DNA from: Euperipatoides rowelli
Lineage: Eukaryota > Onychophora > Udeonychophora > Euonychophora > Peripatopsidae
NCBI GenBank assembly: GCA_003024985.2
Contig: PXIH01S0006223.1
DNA: 11,228 nucleotides
Reading direction: 5' to 3' (one strand)
The notes under the pieces are model-generated. The model was not told the DNA's origin, ran no database searches, and saw nothing but the letters and a program-made list of their open reading frames with translations. Positions 1 through 6,171 of this stretch are shown here, piece after piece; position 1 is the stretch's first letter; every line of letters begins with the position of its first letter. The position numbers and the translations under genes were made by a program.

Positions 1-391
1 TAAATTAAGTGCGAAATTCATGTGAATTTTCTTGCTTTGTAAAATATTTTTTTGTTTAGATTAATGACTACAAATTTTTATATAAATTTTGGCCTTGTTG
101 TTTTTGTTTTTATATAATTAAAAAAATACATACCGTATATAAAAAAATACTTAAAATAATTACCTGTTTTTATAATTAAAGTCATGTTTTTTACATTACT
201 TTGCTTCCTAAAAAAATGTCTTTGAATTTTTATTTTTTTCAGGACTTTTTGTTTGTTCAGTTTGTTCAAATTGTAATTTTTAAATAGTAATTCTTATTTA
301 GTTATTTTATAATCTTACTTTATGCTAACCAGGCAAATTGCACTTATATTTAAGATGTTATAAATGCAATTTGTTAGAGATTAGTTTGAAA
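1..391. other. AT-rich DNA without a recognisable gene
   Basis: This stretch is A/T-rich with several A and T homopolymers. A 63-codon minus-strand open frame at 78-269 is made almost entirely of AT-rich codons (K, N, I, F, Y) and shows no domain; I take it as chance. I see no repeats or RNA genes before 392. Confidence 0.6.
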
Positions 392-462
392 GCCTAGTTA
401 GCATAGTGGTTAGTGCAACTGCCCGGAAAGCAGGAGACCCGGGTTCAATTCCCAGATCAGTT
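392..462 (+). tRNA. tRNA-like sequence (tRNA relic or SINE head)
   Basis: Seen: a perfect Pol III A box, TAGCATAGTGG (399-409), and a perfect B box, GGTTCAATTCC (442-452), at tRNA spacing. The anticodon arm can pair 4 of 5 bases around the loop CCGGAAA, and the T arm 4 of 5 around TTCAATT. Against a functional tRNA: the loop has C where tRNAs have U33, and the acceptor arms 392-398 and 456-462 pair poorly, with two mismatches. The loop would formally give anticodon GGA (Ser), but I do not assign it. Inference: this is either a decayed tRNA copy or the 5' head of a tRNA-derived SINE. I cannot see a SINE body or tail after it. Confidence 0.6.
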
Positions 463-689
463 GACTGATGTAACTGCAAGTACTTGTTTTAAGCAATTTT
501 TATTTTGACAATATCTAATTGCAAACATCAAAACGTAATTTTGTACAGGTAGCAAAAAATCAACATGCCAAGAAATCTTTCAAAGCTCGATGGCTAATCT
601 TCAGGGCTAACTGCAAAAACATGTGAGAATTTTTATTACACAAATTATATAAATAAAATTTAAAATTTCTAAGAATACATTTACAAAAA

Positions 690-1000
690 GAATAGCTATC
701 CATACCTTGAAGTCTATGTTATAGTTGTTTGGGGTGTATTATAGGTTGAATTTAAAATTGGTTTAATTAATTGAATAAAATATTTCTCAGCAATATATCT
801 TTTCTTTTTGTGATTAATTTGCATAATGATAGAGAAATTCAAATTAGTGACATCATGCTTATATTTGTTGATATGATTATATATGCATGATTGCTTGTCA
901 TGTTTATGATAATCTAATATACATGATGAAAGGTGACGCCCTGACGTACCAACATACTGTGAGTGGCAACTGCAAGAAAAATGTAGATGATGGAGTGACG
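690..1000 (-). pseudogene. PLE GIY-YIG endonuclease domain, broken
   Basis: This domain nicks target DNA for PLE insertion. One minus frame is open from about 995 to 690. It begins FSCSCHSQYVGTSGRHL, where the closely spaced Cys match the metal-binding motif next to GIY-YIG in animal PLEs and YVG (956-948) is the YIG half. It continues through HDKQSCIYNHINKYKHD to AEKYFIQLIKPILN, which fits the conserved Glu and the P-x-LN end of the fold. The GIY half appears as SIIYIF just upstream in a neighbouring frame, shifted at a run of five identical bases (977-981). The position where GIY-YIG enzymes usually have the catalytic Arg, in the stretch after YVG, reads SSCI rather than an Arg, so the nuclease is probably dead. 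The alignment was made by eye. Confidence 0.75.
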
Positions 1001-1440
1001 GTCAGGGAGGAGATGGGTGCCTATGGATTTTTCAGATTTTTTAAAGAAGGATGAAAATTTGAGAGGGGGAGGAATTAAAATGATAGAAGAAATAGTGAGT
1101 TTAAATAAATGATAGTTTAATTGTATGAATTGATTAAATATTGGTTTAATAATGTTATAGTGGTGTATATTTTCAATTTTAATGTAAATGGGATTAGGGG
1201 ATTTTATAGGTGGGTAGATTGAGAGGGTTAATAGTTATTTTAAATTGGGAATAAAAATGAGTAATATTAAGATGATAAATTGATGTTGGTATGATTAGTT
1301 TAGGGTGTAAATGAATGATTTGGTTAGTGATGGGTGGGCGAATAGAGGAAGGGGGAGGGGGTACTAGAATGTATGGGAGGGGGTGAAAAAATATGGAAAA
1401 GTATACGATTTGAATCTTGTTATGTGTTTAGAAATGACAG
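1001..1440. other. C-depleted, strongly skewed patch in the PLE linker
   Basis: By hand count the plus strand of 1021-1440 has 8 C and about 119 G; within 1034-1337 there is a single C, at 1174. The sense (minus) strand of the PLE is therefore almost G-free here. Its conceptual translation contains essentially no Gly, Asp, Glu, Ala, Val or Trp codons and has many stops. Flanking parts of the same element (690-1000 and 1700-2400) have ordinary C content. The patch lies where the linker between RT and endonuclease should be, and I cannot recognise that linker. Confidence 0.85.
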
Positions 1441-1625
1441 AATTAATTATGTTGTTTATGAATTCTATTCGGTAATGATTTGTGTAATAAATTAAACGAA
1501 TATTGTTGAGTTCAGTATGAAGGAGGGGTAGGGAGTTACCGGTGATTATTGCTCATTGAATTTCTAGTTTAATTGGATTAATTTTTGTATTTAAAGAGTA
1601 GTATGAAAGATAAGAAATTTTAATA

Positions 1626-1706
1626 GTGTTTTGTGTGGACTTTCTAAAAACGTTAAAAGATAAATNGTGTTTTGTGTGGACTTTCTAAAAACGTTAAAAG
1701 ATAAAT
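1626..1706. repeat. 41-bp tandem duplication with N at the junction
   Basis: Two copies of one 40-base sequence, 1626-1665 and 1667-1706, are identical and separated only by the N at 1666. They lie over the FRKSTQN region of the PLE reverse transcriptase. Keeping only one copy restores a continuous PLE reading frame through this point; keeping both shifts it, because 41 is not a multiple of three. This pattern fits two contig ends that overlap but were joined across an N rather than merged. Confidence 0.9.
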
Positions 1707-1946
1707 TATTAGGGTGGCGGGAGATGGAGATATCTAAATAGTTACGGTGGTTGTTGTGTTCTATTGTAAATTCTAAATTTTCATAGAAGGAATTAAAAGC
1801 AATATAGATGGATTGGATATGGCTTTGTGAAGATGCTAGGAATATTAAATCATCCGCATTCCTGCCGTAATATAAAATAGGAGGGTTGGGGCCAGTTGTT
1901 AGCTTAGGTAGCAGTATTTTTTCTATCTGGGCGAGTTCAATATCAG

Positions 1947-2020
1947 TTCAATGGCCAACTATACACGCAATATGACCCCATTCCAAGGCCGTCATATTGC
2001 ATGTATAGTTGGCCATTGAA
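1947..2020. repeat. Hairpin-forming inverted duplication, 30-nt arms
   Basis: Arms 1947-1976 and 1991-2020 are inverted copies with one mismatch, around a 14-base spacer (1977-1990). The right arm, read on the minus strand, encodes the conserved RT segment FNGQLYMQYD. The left arm is its inverted copy and sits where the residues after GMGS should be. The inverted copy has replaced or displaced RT coding sequence, and the RT frame resumes beyond it at about 1945. Confidence 0.95.
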
Positions 2021-2498
2021 GAGAGTAGGTATGTTAGTAGTGCAAAATTCCAATAGATGATGCAGTTCAACAATTTTCATTTTGTAAGGTTTGTTTCGGT
2101 CAATGTGATAGTGTGCCAGTAAATTATTAATCGCACGTTTGTTGTTGACCGATTCGTACATAGATTCTATGTCAAGAGAGAATAGTCTATATGCTGGAAG
2201 AATATTTATTTAAGAGAAGAAGAATTTTTTATATTATTAAAAGAGTAGTTGTATCGGTTAAACCAAGATTGGAGCCATTTGGCTGTGGCAGAATGGTAAG
2301 AGGCAGAAGTGCTGATGAGGGGGTGATAGTCCCCTTCAGGTTTGTGAGTTTTGACCTAACCATAAATTTGGGAGGGTTTGCTATTAGTAGGATAAATGGA
2401 TTGCCGTACAATTGGAACAGAATAATAGTCAGCCTTCATGGCAAAATAACATTACATAATTAAAATGAGTTACATTGCATAATTGAATATTTAATTAC

Positions 2499-2603
2499 CA
2501 TTAGTCGCACATTCAGGAAGTAGAATCTTCTGACGCGTTTACCAAGCAATTAGTAAACATGCCATAGACTAAACTAATAACATCCTGGATGTGCAATCTA
2601 ATG
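2499..2603. repeat. Short foldback with ~22-bp imperfect terminal inverted repeats
   Basis: The left arm 2499-2520 and right arm 2581-2603 are inverted copies: 19 of 22 positions match with one single-base gap, and the outermost six bases are CATTAG on both. Two of the differences are C/T transitions. An inner hairpin, GTTTAC (2537-2542) with GTAAAC (2553-2558), adds to the foldback. The total is about 105 bp with no coding potential. It could be a tiny MITE-like remnant or a palindromic insertion; I see no convincing target-site duplication. Confidence 0.6.
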
Positions 2604-2952
2604 CGCACAACAACCAATAAGGTTAAACTTACAAAGCAACTTATAATTTAACAAACTAAACTATTATACTTCAAGTAGGATCATCATACTCCACACCCCC
2701 CCCCCCCCTGAAAAAATTCATCCTAAAATTTTACACAAGATTTAAAAAAAATAATATGATAAATACAGTTGAACTGTACGAAGAAGGGCAACTATGTCAT
2801 AGCCATGAGATTGCATGCCAAAAATGAAAAAGTATTTGACACAAAAACAAGGTGTGTCCATCCACAGGACTGATAAGTTGAACGTACAAATCAACATAAA
2901 AAAAAATTCAGAGGAAAAAAAAAATTTTCTCACTGATATAATTTCAATTTAG
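2604..2952. other. Non-coding AT-rich DNA with a C13 tract
   Basis: Nothing gene-like was recognised. A run of 13 C lies at 2696-2708, unusual in such AT-rich DNA, and several A runs follow at about 2745 and 2899-2921. The minus-strand open frame at 2742-2933 is rich in Phe and Tyr from T-rich DNA and shows no domain. Confidence 0.6.
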
Positions 2953-3184
2953 TAATTCTCCGACTGTTCGTTGCTGGTACACCAGGAGCGGAGCGGCTCC
3001 TCTCCTTGCTCCATTCCTGGCTTCATGGCATCAAACAGCTACAGATAATGATGACGTCCAATCCTGGTACCACATGTCACGTACGGCCCAAGTCCTAGTA
3101 CGGTACATGCTTCAATGGCCTTTGTATACTACCATACTGTTAGAGAATCACAAAAATAAATTCTTGAATGAAATTTTGCAGTAG
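2953..3184 (+). other. GC-richer island, possible exon, unidentified
   Basis: The composition changes abruptly from A/T-rich to mixed at about 2953 and returns to A/T-rich near 3140. A plus-strand frame is open from 2942 to the TAG at 3182-3184, about 80 codons, and includes stretches such as WYHMSRTAQVLVRYM. Just before it, at 2952, a pyrimidine-containing stretch ends in TTTCAATTTAG, a plausible splice acceptor. The minus strand is interrupted by a stop near the middle. I do not recognise a domain on either strand. It may be an exon, part of another transposon or non-coding RNA. Confidence 0.25.
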
Positions 3185-3317
3185 TTGAATGCTCAAGTAA
3201 TATAAAGCCGGTCAATAGCTGACTTACGCCGTCAGGGCGATTTTCATAAATATATATTTTTTCTCCTTTTTTTTTTCAAATAGCCTTGCACGTTGGGCTA
3301 TAATAGAATTGATATGA

Positions 3318-3619
3318 TTATTTACTTTGCATTGCAAACTTCCTGTTAAATTTCTTGGTTTTAAATTGTAGCGGAGAAAAATCTTGTGACTTCAAGTAAA
3401 ATGGGAGGCGTCTATACCATGCAGTGTCCTCCATTTGGTGATCTTTTTGTACTTCAGCTCTCAATGACATGCCCCAGCTTCCTGCTTTGATGGCAGATGG
3501 CCATCGGCACTCCCACTGGAGACAACGCAGTCGCTTTTCAGTTGCAAGGATTCCAAACTGATGCCAAACTTAGTCCACTGCACGCTACAGGTTCTTTTAA
3601 GCAGGAACACCAATTATAA
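3318..3619. other. GC-richer island with open frames on both strands, unidentified
   Basis: The part from about 3395 to 3600 is clearly less A/T-rich than its surroundings. The minus strand is open for 83 codons from 3569 to the stop at 3320-3318, containing KAGSWGMSLRAEVQKDH. The plus strand has a 40-codon ATG frame at 3497-3619 containing MAIGTPTGDNAVAF. At most one of these can be real, and I recognise neither. The local palindrome GATGGCCATC lies inside. It could be an exon or a remnant of an unrecognised repeat. Confidence 0.25.
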
Positions 3620-3958
3620 AAATTTTAAAAATAGAATAAAATAACAAATATTTTATTTTACTATTGTATTTTATAATTTGTTTGAAATGGCGCTGTTACT
3701 AGCAAAATCGTTATAAGAGAAGAGTGAAGAACTTTGAAAAAAATACTGGAGCTGTAATGTTATTAAATAATATTGCTTTCTTTATTTAATAAGAATAAAT
3801 TAACAGAAATAACTTCCTGTCTGCTACTTCCAAGTTTAAAATATTTACAGTAGTTTAAAACGTCTTATTCGCTAGTCAGTTTATAACTTCTGCTGACTGG
3901 CAGACAGCAAGCTTAAGTAAATAATAATGAAGAAAACTATTTACAAAATCATAACATT
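3620..3958. other. AT-rich DNA, no gene seen
   Basis: A/T-rich sequence with small inverted repeats only: CTGTCTGC at 3817-3824 against GCAGACAG at 3900-3907, and AGTCAG at 3874-3879 against CTGACT at 3893-3898. These may form a weak nested foldback. No coding frame or RNA gene is supported. Confidence 0.5.
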
Positions 3959-4028
3959 CCATGGATGGTAAAGTTGTAATTACTTCCAACAGAGTCTCTT
4001 GGGACTAGGTTCAAACCCATAGACTCAA
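3959..4028 (+). tRNA. Degenerate tRNA-like Pol III promoter (possible SINE head)
   Basis: TGGTAAAGTTG (3966-3976) fits the A-box consensus and GGTTCAAACCC (4008-4018) fits the B box, 42 bases apart as in tRNAs. The D stem GTAA/TTAC (3968-3971 with 3980-3983) is perfect, and an anticodon-like stem TCCAA/TTGGG (3985-3989 with 3999-4003) forms with a 9-base loop. The T stem has only two pairs, and the acceptor arms do not pair. So this is not a functional tRNA; a tRNA-derived SINE head or old tRNA relic is possible. Two short boxes can also coincide by chance. Confidence 0.35.
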
Positions 4029-4305
4029 CGGATAGTACACCAGATAGTAAATAAACTGAGCCGAAACCATGGGAAAAGACGAGCCTTACAAATAAATACT
4101 ATTACAAGTATACTATTGGATTTCACATAAATCTCCAGAGAGAAAGAGAAAGAATAAAATAAAAGATAAAGTCAGAAGATAAAATAAAAGAAAGTTCAAT
4201 AATAATTACATTGACATTTGTAGTAGTGCACATAGGCAATTTAATTGAAGAAATAAAATAATTCATCTGGATAACCTCCTAGCGGATCCCCGGTAAACAT
4301 TATGT

Positions 4306-4480
4306 CAGACGGGCGGCAATGTCCGCGTCCGACCTAATGGTGACTAGTCTTTTGAATGTCTGACTTATCAACTGTCGATGGTAGGTTAGATGCCTACAGT
4401 GGTCTTAATGGGTGACAGGGAATCAGGGTTCGATTCCAGAGAGGGAGCCTGAGAAACGGCTACCACATCCAAGGAAGGCA
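4306..4480 (+). rRNA. 18S rRNA-derived fragment (pseudogene piece)
   Basis: From about 4362 to 4480 the sequence follows the 5' part of eukaryotic small-subunit rRNA, including ATCAACTGTCGATGGTAGG, AATCAGGGTTCGATTCC, GAGGGAGCCTGAGAAACGGC and TACCACATCCAAGGAAGGCA. From about 4306 to 4352 it resembles the preceding variable helix and GGTGACT, with roughly 50 bases of the usual 18S missing between GGTGACT and the TTTGAATGTCTGAC segment. Differences from the conserved sequence are mainly CG changed to TG or CA (AATGGG, ACAGGG, TCCAGAG), suggesting methylation-linked decay. The comparison is from memory of the conserved 18S. No further rRNA follows, so this is an isolated insert and not an rDNA unit. 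Confidence 0.85.
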
Positions 4481-5136
4481 TACTATGNTGCCAGCCATCT
4501 GTGCATCCAAGAACAATAAATTATCTTAGCTACAGATGGTGAGCTTTTTGCTCTAGATATTTCTTAAGCTAAAAACTATTTTCAATATTCATGTAAAAAT
4601 TAAAAAGAAGAAAGAATTTAAATAAAATCAAAGGATTCACTCGTGAATTTCCATCTACTCTCTTATATTCATGACTAGACATTGCAATGGTAAGCATAAT
4701 ATTAAAAAAAAACTAAAACAATAATATGACCATTGACTCTAACTTTCTTGCAGCATGAATAAAAAATTATCATATTGATAACAATGGTATTAAAATCTCT
4801 TTTATATTCAAACTTATATTTAAACAAAGATAGGAAATCCTTATAAATATATTCCTTGTCATTAGTTAGCTCACCTAGGCGCATCACTAACTTAAGTAAA
4901 ATTCCTGTCTAATTAGAAATATCTAGATTTAGAAACACTAAAATAAATTTTTGTAATGATGGTATATACAATTATTTTTCCAATAACATAGTATGCTATT
5001 AAACATCGTAATACGTGTTAAAGCTTACAAACATCACTCTAATATTGTGGTACATCAAATGATATCTCATAACACTAAAAATGGACAAGAATTAAAAAAG
5101 TAAAAATGAAGATATGGATTCAATCAAAAAGAACAA
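4481..5136. other. AT-rich DNA, no gene seen
   Basis: An N stands at 4488, right after the 18S fragment. An 8-bp inverted repeat, CCATCTGT (4495-4502) with ACAGATGG (4532-4539), follows. The rest is A/T-rich with no recognisable coding or RNA feature; the minus-strand frame 4702-4887 looks like chance AT-rich sequence. Confidence 0.55.
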
Positions 5137-5280
5137 TTATTCATTATGACCTGGACCATCAGCTATTTCAAAATCTGAATGGTCCATCCCTCCGATTGCA
5201 CCTGCTTCTTCATATATCACTTTGGACCTATGCAAGGCCCGCCGTAACTCCTCTACCGGAGCAAGGGGTGGGATGGTCAT
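5137..5280 (-). CDS. Candidate terminal coding exon, unknown gene
   Basis: The minus strand has a 47-codon open frame ending in TAA (5139-5137), in a pocket clearly richer in G and C than its surroundings. The protein has normal, varied composition: PPLAPVEELRRALHRSKV, then YEEAGAIGGMDHSDFEIAD and an end in GPGHNE. That is unlike the K/N/I/F chance peptides elsewhere. The ATG at 5280-5278 has a stop four codons upstream, so this is either a small gene or, more likely, a last exon. A pyrimidine-rich run ending in GGTAG just inside the frame could serve as a splice acceptor, giving an exon that starts around 5247. I do not recognise the family. If it is an exon, the rest of the gene lies to the right, and the retrotransposon at 5691-11150 would sit in its intron in the same orientation. 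Confidence 0.35.
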   Translation of the reverse strand: MTIPPLAPVEELRRALHRSKVIYEEAGAIGGMDHSDFEIADGPGHNE

Positions 5281-5690
5281 AGAACCAATTCAAATAAAAA
5301 TAAATATACCATTAAAACAAGATAAAAAAAAATTTTAAAAAATGATATATAGTTCCCTGTTCTGTCTGGAAGATTTCACGACCAACATTTGCATCAAATT
5401 ATTACGCAAATTCAGTCATTCATCTTAATCACACCAGACAGAGCATATTCATCCTTTAAAAAACAATTAAAGAACTTTAAATATTTTAAAAATTAAAAAC
5501 ATTAAATTCATGAACTTATTATGACTAAATAGTTAAAATTTTTAGTTAAAACATTAAAATTTAAAGCAAACAAAGAAGAAAATTCTTCCAAGACAGGATT
5601 TCTTGATCATTCAAATAATATGTTGACATAGATTTTCAAAAGGGATATTACCCAATTTTACGTAGCAGTTTTTCAATCATTAGACCTTTC
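5281..5690. other. AT-rich DNA, probably 3' region of the L1-like element plus flank
   Basis: No gene is seen. A 12-base inverted repeat with one mismatch lies at 5358-5369 and 5434-5445, 64 bases apart. Part of this region should be the 3' UTR of the L1-like element, which is read leftward, but I find no A-tail (it would appear as a T run on the plus strand) and no target-site duplication, so the element end is not placed. Confidence 0.45.
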
Positions 5691-6171
5691 CTAGCTTTTC
5701 CATGCACTCGCAGGATGACGTGCATATACTGCGTCTAGGACCTTTACAAATCTTTTTTGATTAAATTTCTTGTTTATTATTTCATAATTTGTTTCTATTT
5801 TGTTAAGAAAATCTTTACTAATGTTTGTTTTCATATTATTAAGTTTTGTAAATTTAGTGCATGTTTTAAATAAATGCATGTCCTCATTGTCATCAATTTG
5901 ACAAATTATACATTTAAAATTATTAGCAAACTCAAATTTTAAAGCTCTTACTGGTGTTATGAACCACGTATTGTTTTTTTTCCAAAGTGCATCTGACCAG
6001 GACTTAGAATCAGGCTGTCTCTTGATAGTGTTTCTCATCTTGCACTTCATCTTTATATGTTTTGTTTCTCAAGAAATACACCAACTCATCTTTTTTGTAT
6101 GGATAAATATTGATACTGTGATCTTCATATGGATTATAATCTTTGATCTTCTCTAACAAGGATACCATCCT
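5691..6171 (-). pseudogene. ORF2 C-terminal CCHC region
   Basis: After the TAA at the end of the RT block the same frame stays open (MVSLLEKIKDYNPYEDHS), so that TAA is an internal nonsense change. A frameshift near 6040 leads to the 119-codon block 6050-5691. It contains CIICQIDDNEDMHLFKTC, a C-x2-C-x8-H-x4-C motif (block residues 47-64) like the C-terminal Cys-His motif found downstream of the RT in many LINEs and thought to bind nucleic acid. The protein ends YARHPASAWKS with TAG at 5693-5691, a natural-looking end to ORF2. ORF2 as a whole would be about 1,140 residues, normal for the group. Confidence 0.8.

Larger units (their letters stand above)
690..2449 (-). mobile_element. Degenerate Penelope-like retroelement (PLE)
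   Basis: The minus strand carries, in the correct order, RT motifs typical of Penelope-like elements and then a GIY-YIG-type endonuclease. Recognisable pieces are YG-stop-VKTHKPEGD (around 2340), LFSLDIESMYESV (around 2160), LFNGQLYMQYDGLGMGS (around 2000), YYGRNADDLIF (around 1857), FRKSTQN (around 1680), HTELNNIRLIYYTNHYR (around 1480) and CSCHSQYVG (around 960). PLEs are known to join an RT related to telomerase RT with a C-terminal GIY-YIG nuclease. This copy has at least three reading-frame changes, several internal stops, an inverted duplication and a tandem duplication, so it is dead. Neither element end is identifiable: I see no LTRs, and the coordinates mark only the recognisable coding part. 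Confidence 0.85.
1370..2449 (-). pseudogene. PLE reverse transcriptase, broken
   Basis: In life this domain copies the element RNA into DNA at the target site. The upstream block (2449 to ~2209) contains IYG-x-VKTHKPEGD, the PLE-type finger motif, with an in-frame TAG at 2358-2356 and a TAA at 2208-2206. The frame then changes to ILPAYRLFSLDIESMYES, which carries the first catalytic Asp region, followed by FNGQLYMQYDGLGMGS, the primer-grip side of the palm. After an inverted duplication the frame changes again to YYGRNADDLIFL, the equivalent of the Y-x-DD motif with both Asp retained (1857-1849). NLEFTIEHNN and YLDISISR follow, then FRKSTQN, the conserved R-K-x-T region. Downstream, a weaker thumb-like block reaches about 1370, with a stop at the TGA after EIQ. 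The family call is firm; exact boundaries are not. Confidence 0.85.

Noticed and set aside
78-269. 63-codon minus-strand open frame
   Set aside because: Made of AT-rich codons, no domain, and embedded in A/T-rich DNA; fits chance.
2191-2463. 90-codon plus-strand open frame
   Set aside because: It is the antisense of the PLE reverse transcriptase finger region; the minus strand carries the recognisable motif VKTHKPEGD.
4306-4480. A working rRNA gene
   Set aside because: Only a short, internally deleted and mutated part of 18S is present, with no neighbouring rRNA.
4495-4539. 8-bp inverted repeat resembling a terminator hairpin
   Set aside because: Too short and widely spaced, and bacterial-type terminators are not expected in this eukaryotic context.
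5358-5445. 12-base inverted repeat with one mismatch, arms 5358-5369 and 5434-5445
   Set aside because: Short arms with wide spacing and no other transposon signal; could be chance in a long window.
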